This document shows, in pieces, positions 26,650 through 37,108 of a stretch of DNA of 48,703 nt. How positions within the stretch are numbered: position 1 is the stretch's first letter; every line of letters starts with the position of its first letter. The notes under the pieces are model-generated. The model saw nothing but the letters and a program-made list of their open reading frames with translations, was not told the DNA's origin and searched no databases. The translations under genes and the position numbers were made by a program. This stretch comes from Methylobacterium gregans (lineage in GTDB: Bacteria > Pseudomonadota > Alphaproteobacteria > Rhizobiales > Beijerinckiaceae), in the NCBI RefSeq assembly GCF_022179245.1, contig NZ_BPQM01000004.1, positions 1-48,703 of the forward strand, written 5' to 3'.

Positions 26650-27488
26650 CCGGCGGGATCTCGAGGTGCTCCGAGCCGCGGTGAACCTCTACCATGCCGA
26701 GTACACCCTGGCCGCGGTGCCGAAGGTGACGCTGCCCGAGAAGGCGGTGGCGCGCGAGAGATGGCTGACCCGGCATGAGGCTGCTCGCGGCCTCGCTCGG
26801 CTTCATCTGGGATCCGCTCGGCCGCCGGTGGAGGCGGGACGCGGACGGTCGCCTGATTCGGCGGGACCGGGTGACGCGCACGCGGCGCGCCCACATCCGC
26901 CGCTTCATCCTGATCGGGATCTACACCGGCACCCGGCACGAGGCGATCGAACCCCTGCAGTGTCACCCGAACACGACCGGCGGCTGGTTCGATCTCGAGC
27001 GAGGTCGGATCTACCGGCGAGGGGAGGGGGAGCGGGAGACGAGAAAGCGGCGCCAACCCGAGAAGGTGGCGCATCGCCTCGTCCCGCACCTCACTCGCTG
27101 GGCTGCAAGCGACGCTGAGCACGGGGTGCTGCACGTCATCCACACGTCAAGCGGCGATTCGCTCTCCACCCCTATCCGCACGGGTTGGCGCGGCTGTCTG
27201 CGCAACGCCGGGCTCGACGCGAAGGTGGTCCCGCACGTCATGCGGCACACGGCTGCGACGTGGCTGATGCAGGCGGGCGTGGATGTATGGGAGGCGGCCG
27301 ACATGCTCGGCATGATGATGGAGACGCTTCATGGGACCTACGAGCGTCAGCATCCTGATTTCCAGGATGGGGCCGCAGGCGCGTTTCGGGGGGAAGCGTT
27401 AACGCCCATTTCGTGGGCCATTTCATGGGCCGAGAATTTCGGGATCGGCCCAAGCTATTGTATTAATGGTCGGAGTGGCAGGATTTGA
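26196..27488 (+). pseudogene. Island tyrosine integrase, two frameshifts
   Basis: ATG 26196 starts MPGRKAKPPRLWLRERAGRE, the N-terminal arm-binding part, in frame to about 26365. The frame then shifts to DVGTHSPAELAVADVLRFYA and the core-binding domain (LLEFWGDKPVAAIKG). It shifts again near 26775 (RHEAA to LLAASLGFIWDP) into the catalytic domain: Arg in IYTGTRHEA, H-x-x-R in HVMRHTAA and Tyr in HGTYERQHPD. All active-site residues survive but no single frame encodes them with the N-terminus. The last codons run into the tRNA-Pro repeat. The island is probably no longer self-mobile. Confidence 0.85.
27405..27431. repeat. Two overlapping candidate arm-type recombinase sites, right end
   Basis: CCCATTTCGTGGGCC (27405-27419) and GCCATTTCATGGGCC (27417-27431) differ from the left-end copy at two positions each. 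The second ends 35 bp before the right attachment repeat. Confidence 0.5.
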
Positions 27489-27513
27489 ACCTGCGACCCC
27501 CACGTCCCGAACG
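27467..27513. repeat. Right attachment repeat (47 bp)
   Basis: Perfect direct copy of 9556-9602, here forming the 3' end of the complete tRNA-Pro. The two copies bound 17.9 kb of accessory DNA. Confidence 0.92.
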
Positions 27514-27543
27514 TGGTGCGCTACCAGACTGCGCTACACTCCG
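27467..27543 (-). tRNA. tRNA-Pro (anticodon CGG)
   Basis: Complete 77-nt cloverleaf on the minus strand: acceptor CGGAGTG pairs with CACTCCG; the anticodon stem CACGT/ACGTG carries loop TTCGGGA; the T-loop is TTCAAAT; CCA is encoded. It is the integration target of the island to its left. Confidence 0.95.
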
Positions 27544-27634
27544 AAGGCCGGTCAGCGCCGGCGAGCGGGTGTATAGCTGCGGCCTCGTCGCGCCGCAAGC
27601 TGCCTTGGGCAATCTCGCGCGAGAATCTTTGCGG

Positions 27635-28393
27635 TCACGGGAGATGGTCGGGCCAACCCGTTGGCAGCGCTCGCAGAATGACCGGCACGTCGCCGCCCGT
27701 GACGGCAACGGTCGCGGCGTAGTCGCGGCCGAGTTCGAGGTCGCGGAGCGTCCAGGCAGCGGGGCCGCCCAGCATCCGCAGGAGGCGCGGTGCGGCGGGC
27801 GGGAGCGTCACGCTGAAGCGATCGAGGGGCATGGCGAGGCCGGCGCCGAGCGCCTTCACCACCGCCTCCTTGCGCGTCCACAAGCCGAAGAAGGCTGCCA
27901 CGCGCTCACGCTCGGGCGTCGTCGCAAGAGTCTCGGTCTCGTCGGGTGAAAAATGACCGCGGGCGATGCGCAGCGCGTCGGGCAGCGGCCTGATCCTCTC
28001 GACGTCGACACCGATGGGATGGTGGGTCGAGAGGCCGATCAGGGCCAGCCCGCCCGAGTGCGAGAGGTTGAAGCCGGGTGCATCCGGCGCCGCGCCGGCG
28101 AGTTCCGGCTTGCCGTTCGGCCCGGTCGCGAAGGCGAGACCGCGCGGATCGGCACCGAGGGCGCGGCCGAGTACCAGCCGCAGGGCCGCGTGGCTGGCGC
28201 GGTAGCGGTCGCGATCCTCGGTCCTCAGGAAGCGGTCGGACCGGGCACGCTCCGCTTCCGACAGCACCGCGTCGCAAGCGGTCAGGGCCGGCGGCGACAG
28301 GGCGAGATCGACGAGCCAGACGCTGGCTCCGCTGCGCGCTGCGGGCTCCGCTGCCGTCCAGCCGGCCGCGGCGGCACCGATCGTGGTCGTCAT
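27635..28393 (-). CDS. 4'-phosphopantetheinyl transferase (Sfp type)
   Basis: Transfers 4'-phosphopantetheine from CoA to a serine of acyl or peptidyl carrier proteins. It has 252 residues, the Sfp/HetI/AcpT size. Motifs: FNLSHSGGLALIG, the Mg-binding GVDVERI and WTRKEAVVKALGAG (W-x-x-KEA). ATG 28393 is chosen because the frame further up lacks family features. It diverges from ligA with 133 bp between starts. Carrier-protein partner unknown; polyketide, siderophore or fatty-acid use is possible. Confidence 0.9.
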   Translation of the reverse strand: MTTTIGAAAAGWTAAEPAARSGASVWLVDLALSPPALTACDAVLSEAERARSDRFLRTEDRDRYRASHAALRLVLGRALGADPRGLAFATGPNGKPELAGAAPDAPGFNLSHSGGLALIGLSTHHPIGVDVERIRPLPDALRIARGHFSPDETETLATTPERERVAAFFGLWTRKEAVVKALGAGLAMPLDRFSVTLPPAAPRLLRMLGGPAAWTLRDLELGRDYAATVAVTGGDVPVILRALPTGWPDHLP

Positions 28394-28493
28394 GGCACCG
28401 GGCCATTCATGTCGCAGTCTTCCCGAGCCCGGACGGTGGAAAGGGCGCGGAGGCCGAGCGCCGCGGTCGCCATGCCCTGCCACCATGCGATAG

Positions 28494-31022
<2,529 letters not shown>

Positions 31023-31072
31023 CCACCCACGGCCCGCGCCTTCACCGCCCCCGATCGATGCCTGGAGGATCC

Positions 31073-31660
31073 ATGACCCGGTCTCTGGACGAGCGCTCCC
31101 AGAAGCAGCGGATGCTCGCCGGCGAACTCTACATCGCCGACGATCCGGAACTTGCCGCTGACAACCGGCGGATCTCCGCCTGGATGGACCGCTACAACGC
31201 CACCCAGACCCTGAGCCAGCCCGAGCGACAGGCTCTGCTGGAGGCGATGTTCGCGCGCGTCGGAGCGGGGTGCAACATCCGGCCGCCCTTCCACTGCGAC
31301 TACGGGTACAACATCAGTCTCGGACGGGGCGTGTTCATGAACCACAATTGCTGCATCCTGGACGTGGTCCAGGTCAGCATCGGCGACCTGACGCAGATCG
31401 GGCCCGGCGTGCAGATCCTGACGGCCGACCACCCGCGCAACCCGGCCCAGCGGCGGCAAATGCTGGAATTCGGCCGTCCGGTCACGATCGGGGCGAATGT
31501 CTGGATCGGCGGCGGCGCCATCCTGCTGCCGGGCGTGACGGTCGGCGACGACGCGATCATCGGGGCCGGCAGCGTGGTGACGCGCGATGTGCCGGCGGGC
31601 GGCGTCGCGGTCGGCAATCCCGCCCGGCTCCGCGACGCGCCGGGTGAGCGTTCGCCCTGA
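31073..31660 (+). CDS. Hexapeptide-repeat O-acetyltransferase (maltose/galactoside acetyltransferase family)
   Basis: Acetyl-CoA-dependent sugar acetyltransferase of the Maa/LacA/NodL family. It has 195 residues: an N-terminal MLAGELYIADDPEL Mac domain, then left-handed beta-helix hexads (NIRPPFHCDYGYNISLGRG, WIGGGAILLPGVTVGDDAII). The catalytic His lies in NHNCCILD or TADHPRNP as usual for the family. The start at ATG 31073 has a GGAGG site; an upstream ATG at 31058 is less likely. It follows ligA by 50 bp. Acceptor sugar unknown; an envelope or exopolysaccharide target would fit the region. Confidence 0.9.
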   Translation: MTRSLDERSQKQRMLAGELYIADDPELAADNRRISAWMDRYNATQTLSQPERQALLEAMFARVGAGCNIRPPFHCDYGYNISLGRGVFMNHNCCILDVVQVSIGDLTQIGPGVQILTADHPRNPAQRRQMLEFGRPVTIGANVWIGGGAILLPGVTVGDDAIIGAGSVVTRDVPAGGVAVGNPARLRDAPGERSP

Positions 31661-31840
31661 GGTGGAGGGCGCTTCGGCCGACCGGATCGGGAGTCGGCCG
31701 ACCGAAGCGCCGCCGGGTCGTCGCGGCCGGCAGAGCCAACATGGGCGCGACGGGCCGTTCGGCGAGGCAGCGGAAGCGCATTCCGCCCGGTGTCGCGTTC
31801 GGGCAACAGCGGCGCGAACCGCCATCGCCGCTCGCTCGGC

Positions 31841-31984
31841 TCAGCGCAGGTGAAAGGCGAGCCAGGCCACAGCGGCGAGGGTCGCCACCAGAAGCAGTAC
31901 CCGACGGAGCTTCGACCGGCGTCGCGCGCCGTCTCCGTCGGTCCGGGACAGGCCGGCAGGGGGTGCGCGCGGCGGTTCGGCCAT
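31841..31984 (-). CDS. Tiny membrane protein (47 aa)
   Basis: A Pro/Arg-rich start (MAEPPRAPPAGLSRTDGDG), basic RRRSKLRR, and one membrane helix (VLLLVATLAAVAWLAFHL). It follows the GNAT gene on the same strand after 61 bp. No strong ribosome binding site; moderately likely to be real. Confidence 0.45.
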   Translation of the reverse strand: MAEPPRAPPAGLSRTDGDGARRRSKLRRVLLLVATLAAVAWLAFHLR

Positions 31985-32045
31985 GCCGAGCAGAACGGTC
32001 GCCCGGGCCCAACGTTCCCGCGCCCAGCGCGGCCCAGGTGAAGGC

Positions 32046-33158
32046 TCAACGCCGCCCGAGCACCCGCTTTGCCGCCGCGCGGGCGTGCTGAGCGAGCCGG
32101 GCGAGCCGGATCCGCTGCTCGAGCGATGGAATCGACGCGCCCGGCGGCAGCGCCACGATCTCGAACAGCGTGTCGCGCTCGGGATAGAGATCTTCCAGGA
32201 CCGATCCGGGCAGCGCGGCCGAATCGAGCCGATCGGCAAAGCGGGTCTCGTGGCAGGCCCTGACGATCTCGGCTTCCAGGATGAGGCCGGGAGCCTGAGC
32301 GCGGCGCGCCTCGTCATAGGCCGTCTTCAGAAGCGTGGCGGTGCACCCGTCCGTCAGCGCGAGGCTGATCGCGACCGGCACGCCATCGAGGGTCAGGCAG
32401 TCGGCCCGGGCGCGAACAGGGCCGTCCACCGCGGCGAACAGGGCGCGGGCGAGCCGCGCCGTCTCGGGACGGCAGGCCATGGCGGTTCCGGCCGCGCCCT
32501 TCCAGCCGCGCCGCTCCAGCGTCAGGAAGGCCTCGACCGCGGCCGCCAGTTCCGGACCCTCGGTCGCCGTCCGGAGGGCGAGTGCGCCGTCCCCGGCGAG
32601 CCGGCGGGCGCGCCGGCGCAGATCCTTCAGGCGGCCGCTCCTGGGGTGATCGGCCAGGAAGGCCGCGTGGCTCTCGCGCCGGTCGAGCACGGGCCGGGCG
32701 AACGCCGACACCGCGCCGTGCGACCAGCCGGCCCGGTCGAGGGCCGCGCCCAGCGGCTCGGCCTCGGCGCGGGGCAGCAGCGGCCAGCGCCACGCGCGGC
32801 CCGGGGCCGCGACGGCGAGCCCCCGGACCAGGGCGTCCAGTGCGTTCGACGCCTCCGCGGCGACGAGCGGGCCCGTCGCCGTCACGAATGGCGAGTGGAA
32901 CGGGCCCGCGACAGGCCCGCCGAGGCCGACGGGATCGCGCCGCAGCCGGAACGGCAGGAGCGCGTCGAGCCGACTGCCGCGACCGACGGCGAGAACCGCG
33001 AGATCGTCGCCGACGAGCCCCGCGGCCCGATGTGCCGTCATGACGTGTCGGCTGTAATGCGGGTGGGGGGCGCGAGCGCGGCCGTACAGGTCGTCCCAGG
33101 CTCGCCCGTCGAGGGTAGCGAGCGGTCGGATCGCGACCTCCGGCCCCCCGTCGCTCAT
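32046..33158 (-). CDS. GNAT-type acyltransferase (BioF2/CelD-like)
   Basis: A 370-residue member of the double-GNAT group often found in polysaccharide clusters. The C-terminal GNAT part contains FLTLERRGWKGAAGTAM and a later substrate-binding region LLKTAYDEARRAQAPGLIL, both typical of CelD/BioF2 proteins. It would transfer an acyl or aminoacyl group to a sugar or lipid-linked precursor in the cytoplasm. ATG 33158 overlaps the flippase stop by 4 bp, so the two are translationally coupled. The exact donor and acceptor cannot be read from sequence. Confidence 0.8.
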   Translation of the reverse strand: MSDGGPEVAIRPLATLDGRAWDDLYGRARAPHPHYSRHVMTAHRAAGLVGDDLAVLAVGRGSRLDALLPFRLRRDPVGLGGPVAGPFHSPFVTATGPLVAAEASNALDALVRGLAVAAPGRAWRWPLLPRAEAEPLGAALDRAGWSHGAVSAFARPVLDRRESHAAFLADHPRSGRLKDLRRRARRLAGDGALALRTATEGPELAAAVEAFLTLERRGWKGAAGTAMACRPETARLARALFAAVDGPVRARADCLTLDGVPVAISLALTDGCTATLLKTAYDEARRAQAPGLILEAEIVRACHETRFADRLDSAALPGSVLEDLYPERDTLFEIVALPPGASIPSLEQRIRLARLAQHARAAAKRVLGRR

Positions 33159-34507
33159 CGGCCCGCGGCATCCGCGCGGTCGGTTCGAAGTTCCGACCAG
33201 ATCGGCGTCGCGAGGCCGTGGACGGCGCGGGCGGCCCAGGCCAGGGCCAGGGCGCGCAGAACGGTGGCGGCGGACATGGACGCCGCCGCGCCCAGGAGGC
33301 CGAGGGCCGGGATCAGCAGAAGGCCGAGCAGGATCGCCACGCCGAGGGCGGCCAGGGTGAGCCCGGCGCAGAGCCGCTCGCCGCCCAGCATGGTCAGGAG
33401 GTCCTCGCCCGGTCCGAACAGGCTGGCGGCGACGCTGCCCATGACCAGCACGGCCAGCGCCGGCACGCCCGCGCCGAAGCCCTCACCGAACACGGCCAGC
33501 AGCGGCGGCCCGGCGGCGAGGACCGCGAGCCCGGTCACGAGCGTGGCGGCGGCGGTGGCCCGCGCCTGAAGGCGGATGAGCCGCGCAAGCCCGGCTCGGT
33601 CGCCGCGGCCCTGGGCGGCACTGAAGCGCTGGGCGGTGGCGGCGCTGGCGGCGAACTGCACGAAGGGCACGAATTGCTGCACGCGGGTTACCGCGAAGTA
33701 GAGGCCGACCGCGGAAGGGGGCATCAGGAGGCCGAGCAGCAGGACGTCGACGAACCCGAAGGCGGTGGTGGCGAGATCGACGAGGGCGATGGGCAGAGAG
33801 GCCTTGAGCCAGACCCGTGGACGGAAGCGGCGCGGCCCCGGCGGCAACACCCGTCGCAGCCGGTGGGCGAGGACGAGCGCCTGAAGCGCCGTAGAGACGC
33901 CCGCCGCCAGCAGCATGCAGGCCATCGCGACTTCGGGCCGGGCCGAGGCGCCGGCGAGGACGGCGGCGGCCAGCCCTGCGACCATCACGAGCTGCCGCAG
34001 CAAGTAGGGCGGCAGGATCGCGAGTACGACCCAGTTCTGGCTGCGCGCCACTCCTTCGAGGTAGTCCTGCAGCGCCAGAAGCGGCAGCAGGCAGGCCGCT
34101 AGCAGAAGGGGTGTCCGGTAGGCCTCGGGAAGGAGATCGGGCGACAATCGGAGCAGGCCGAGGCCGAGGAGGACGAGGCCGCTGGAGACGCCGAGCGTGA
34201 CGAGCGTGCCGGCCGCGAGATAGCCGCGGGCATGGTCGAGATCGCCTCGCGCCTGCTCGACGGGCAGGAAGCGGCAGGCGCCCTGCGAGAGACCGAGCGT
34301 CAGGGTGTGGCCGAGCATGACGGTCCAGACCCAGAGGCTCGCGTAGATGCCGTAGCCGTCCCAGCCCATCAGCCGCGCCGCGACGACCTGGGCGCCGTAG
34401 GCGAGGCCCGCCGCCGCGACGCGGATCGCGAAGACGCTGAGCGCGGCGCCCGCGGCGCCGTCCCGCAGGCGCAGCCAGGTCGCGCCCGCAACAGCCGAGA
34501 CCGCCAT
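33155..34507 (-). CDS. Polysaccharide flippase (Wzx/MOP superfamily)
   Basis: A 450-residue integral membrane protein with about 12-14 hydrophobic helices; the N-terminal ALSVFAIRVAAAGLAYGAQV and GYGIYASLWVW motif is that of Wzx-type lipid-linked oligosaccharide flippases. It would move undecaprenyl-linked repeat units across the inner membrane. It is coupled to the downstream GNAT gene by a 4-bp overlap, with SGNH and OpgC genes upstream, so the unit likely acylates and exports a glycan. No break seen. Confidence 0.88.
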   Translation of the reverse strand: MAVSAVAGATWLRLRDGAAGAALSVFAIRVAAAGLAYGAQVVAARLMGWDGYGIYASLWVWTVMLGHTLTLGLSQGACRFLPVEQARGDLDHARGYLAAGTLVTLGVSSGLVLLGLGLLRLSPDLLPEAYRTPLLLAACLLPLLALQDYLEGVARSQNWVVLAILPPYLLRQLVMVAGLAAAVLAGASARPEVAMACMLLAAGVSTALQALVLAHRLRRVLPPGPRRFRPRVWLKASLPIALVDLATTAFGFVDVLLLGLLMPPSAVGLYFAVTRVQQFVPFVQFAASAATAQRFSAAQGRGDRAGLARLIRLQARATAAATLVTGLAVLAAGPPLLAVFGEGFGAGVPALAVLVMGSVAASLFGPGEDLLTMLGGERLCAGLTLAALGVAILLGLLLIPALGLLGAAASMSAATVLRALALAWAARAVHGLATPIWSELRTDRADAAGR

Positions 34508-34564
34508 GCCCGCTCCGCGCGAAGACCGAAGCCTCCTCTATGGGGCGGCGGCGTTGCCGGGCCC

Positions 34565-35479
34565 TTAACGCGGGGCGGCGGGCTTCTCGGCCTGCTGGGC
34601 CGGCGCGTCGCGGGCGCCACCGTCCTGCTGGAGAAGCGAGAGCGTGATCGCCCGGGTGACGTGCTCGGCCATGCAGCGCAGGCCGAGGTCGTTCAAGCGG
34701 AACTGCCGCCCGAGCATATGGCCCTCGCCCTTGTCGGTCCGGCCCGCGAGATAGCGCATCGCCTCGTAGCGCTGGACCAGCGGTACCTGCTCGCGGGCGG
34801 CCACCGTGCGCACGGTGCGCACCACGTCGTTGTAGTAGGCGTCGTCGGCGAGGCTCGCCGTGTATTGCGGATCGACCAGCACCACGTCGATGTCGTGCGA
34901 CTTGATCCAGCGGACCGCGTCGTCGAGGGCATCCGCGAAGGCCGAGAGCTCGACGCGCGAGAGTGCGTCGTGGGTGCCGACCTGCCAGACGACGAGGTCG
35001 GGCTCCAGTTCCGCCACCATGCTGCGCAGGCGCTCGGCCGCGCCCGAGGCGATCTCACCCTGCAGGCCGCGGGCCTCGACCTCGATATCGACGTCCGGCA
35101 GCGAGCGCTCCAGCGCCGTCTCGAGCTTGACCGGGTAGGTGGCCGAGGCCCCCAGCCCCGCCGAGGTCCCGCCGATCGAGAGCACCCGCACCGGCCGCTT
35201 CTCCTTCAGGGCGGCCTTCACGGCCCTGAGCTTGGCGAGGGTGTAGAGCTGCGAGCCCGGCACCCGGCACTCGGGCGAGAGACTGGCGTCGCCGGGCTCG
35301 GCAGTGGTCGGCGGCGAGATCACGGTCGGGGCCGGCCGCGCCGCGGACGGCTGCAGCGCGGGCGCCTGCGCGGCATCCTGCGCCTCGGCGGCCGCCGCGC
35401 CGAGGAGCAGCGCCGCCGCCAGCAGGGCCGGTCTCAAACCCGGGGGCGCGGTTTGCGGGAGCGCCATTCGACGAACCAT
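34565..35479 (-). CDS. SGNH/GDSL-like secreted protein, catalytic residues altered
   Basis: A 304-residue protein with an N-terminal signal (LRPALLAAALLLGAAAAEA) and a Pro/Ala-rich linker, then an SGNH-hydrolase-like fold. Block I is VLSIGGTSAGLG. Block III reads VVWQVGTHDALS, with His where SGNH enzymes have Asn. Block V reads RQFRLNDLG, where D-x-x-H-x-ND is expected; both Asp and His are Arg. It may thus be a non-catalytic glycan-binding partner, or a divergent enzyme. The start lies 46 bp inside the end of the OpgC-like gene; ATG 35467 is an alternative. Probably periplasmic. Confidence 0.75.
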   Translation of the reverse strand: MVRRMALPQTAPPGLRPALLAAALLLGAAAAEAQDAAQAPALQPSAARPAPTVISPPTTAEPGDASLSPECRVPGSQLYTLAKLRAVKAALKEKRPVRVLSIGGTSAGLGASATYPVKLETALERSLPDVDIEVEARGLQGEIASGAAERLRSMVAELEPDLVVWQVGTHDALSRVELSAFADALDDAVRWIKSHDIDVVLVDPQYTASLADDAYYNDVVRTVRTVAAREQVPLVQRYEAMRYLAGRTDKGEGHMLGRQFRLNDLGLRCMAEHVTRAITLSLLQQDGGARDAPAQQAEKPAAPR

Positions 35480-36525
35480 GCGGTGTAGCCCATCGCGAGC
35501 AGGCCGAGGCAGAGGATGGCCAGGTCGACCAGCAGGCCGCCACCCGTCCAGAAACGCAGGAGCTGCCCGCCCAGGCTCAGGAGCGACCCCATCGAGAACA
35601 CGGCCAGGGAATTCCGGCCGAGGCGCGCCAGATAGCCCGCGACCGGCCCGATCCGGGGCGCGACGAGCCCGTAGACCGCGCGGAACGCCAGCAACACGCC
35701 GAGGAAGTGTAGCAGTCGCGCGGGCGTCAGGTAAGTTTTGTCGAAGGTGAAGAGCAGCCGCGGTTCCGGGACGCGTAACGGATCGGGCCGAATCTCAAGC
35801 ACCGCGGACGCGATGCCCAGAAGAACCAGAGCGATTCCCGCCGGCATCAGCCTGCGCGACCAGCGCGCGAGGGTGTCCGATTCGCGGTTCCAGTCCTGGA
35901 GTACGAAGCCGAGCACGAGGAGGAACTGCCAGCACAGGGGATTGAAGAACCAGTCTCCCTCGCCGGGCCAGGAAGGCAGGTTCCACTCCTCGATCAGGCT
36001 GAGGAGATAGAGGCCGCCCGAGAGGATCAGCGCCGCCGGCCGGCTCAGCCGGGCCAGCAGGATGAAGACCGGCGCGATCCCGAGCAGCACCACGTAGAGC
36101 GGCAGGATGTTGAAGAAGCCGAGCTGGTGCGTGAGCAGGGCGATGCCGACGATGGTCTGGATCGGGTCGGCGAAGAAGGTGCCGGCATTGTGCCATTCGA
36201 GGATCAGCGGGTTGTCGAGCACCAGCGCGGTGCCGGCGATCGTCGCCAGCGCCAGCAGCATCACGGTGAGCTGCGCGCGATAGACCTCGATCGTGCGCGA
36301 GAGCAGGCGGACCACGGTGCGCCCGCGCGGCTCGGGCGCGCCGTCGCGGCCGCGGGTGGCGATGCCGATCGACCAGCCGGCCAGGAACACGAACAGCTCC
36401 GCCGCGTCCGAGATGCCGTACTGCGAGTAGGTGTAGCGCTCGAACGTGTTGCCCGGCACGTGGTTGATGAAGATCGTCACCAGGGCGAGGCCGCGCCAGA
36501 AGTCGATCGCGTTCGGGTCCCGCAT
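35434..36525 (-). CDS. opgC: OpgC-family membrane acyltransferase
   Basis: OpgC proteins transfer succinyl or other acyl groups to periplasmic glucans or related polysaccharides. It has 363 residues with about ten membrane helices. The family start RDPNAIDFWRGLALVTIFIN and HVPGNTFERYTYSQYG carries the conserved Asp-Arg and His region, and LFVFLAGWSIG follows. ATG 36525 starts right at this motif. First gene of the leftward unit, overlapping the SGNH gene, so it probably acts with that protein on the same glycan. A role in exopolysaccharide acylation is likely; the acyl group is unknown. Confidence 0.88.
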   Translation of the reverse strand: MRDPNAIDFWRGLALVTIFINHVPGNTFERYTYSQYGISDAAELFVFLAGWSIGIATRGRDGAPEPRGRTVVRLLSRTIEVYRAQLTVMLLALATIAGTALVLDNPLILEWHNAGTFFADPIQTIVGIALLTHQLGFFNILPLYVVLLGIAPVFILLARLSRPAALILSGGLYLLSLIEEWNLPSWPGEGDWFFNPLCWQFLLVLGFVLQDWNRESDTLARWSRRLMPAGIALVLLGIASAVLEIRPDPLRVPEPRLLFTFDKTYLTPARLLHFLGVLLAFRAVYGLVAPRIGPVAGYLARLGRNSLAVFSMGSLLSLGGQLLRFWTGGGLLVDLAILCLGLLAMGYTAWFVEWRSRKPRPRV

Positions 36526-36603
36526 CGCGGTGGCGGCTCCGGGTGGTGTCAGGGGGCACGGGCACGGACGGCGCGTCCTGATACGGTGGCTGAGCGGTTC
36601 TGC

Positions 36604-36642
36604 AAAGGCCGCCGAGAAAGGCCGCCGAGCAAGGCCGCCGGG
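36604..36642. repeat. Three 13-bp tandem repeats between divergent genes
   Basis: Two identical AAAGGCCGCCGAG units and a third with two changes (CAAGGCCGCCGGG). They lie 79 bp upstream of opgC and 92 bp before the secreted-protein gene. Confidence 0.75.
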
Positions 36643-36733
36643 ACCGAGACCGCCTCCTGAGGGAGCGGGCCTACGCGATCCGGCGAACCGGGGCCGTTCT
36701 GCCGCGTTGGGGGCGCGAAAGGAGGATCTTCCG

Positions 36734-37042
36734 ATGGCTCAGTCTATCCTGTTCGGCGGGCGACGCGCCCGCACCGGTGGGCAACGCGCCCGCACCCTCT
36801 TGATCCTGGCCGCGCTCGCCGCGCCGACCGGCGCCTGGGCGCAGTCCCAGACCGGCACCGGCGGCGGCCCGACCTCGACGGTCACGGCACCCAACGCCTC
36901 CTCGGTCGGCCGCGTGATGCCGCGCCCCGGCGCGGGCGGTGTGGGCGCCGACGCACAGCTCGACCGCACAGATCGGACGCCGCAGATGAAGGCCGACGAC
37001 AAGATCCAGAAGGGCATCTGCATCGGCTGCGGTGCCAAGTAG
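36734..37042 (+). CDS. Small secreted hypothetical protein (102 aa)
   Basis: Clear signal peptide (LLILAALAAPTGAWA, cut near AWAQ) preceded by Arg residues. The mature part is Gly/Thr/Ser-rich and unstructured (TGTGGGPTSTVTAPNASSVG), then charged, and ends GICIGCGAK with two cysteines. A strong GGAGG site precedes ATG 36734. Probably periplasmic; no known domain. Confidence 0.7.
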   Translation: MAQSILFGGRRARTGGQRARTLLILAALAAPTGAWAQSQTGTGGGPTSTVTAPNASSVGRVMPRPGAGGVGADAQLDRTDRTPQMKADDKIQKGICIGCGAK

Positions 37043-37108
37043 GCCGCTCCGTTCACATCTGCGCGGCGACGGGTTGCGCCGGGCAGGTGCCTTCGGGCTA
37101 GTGGCGGC

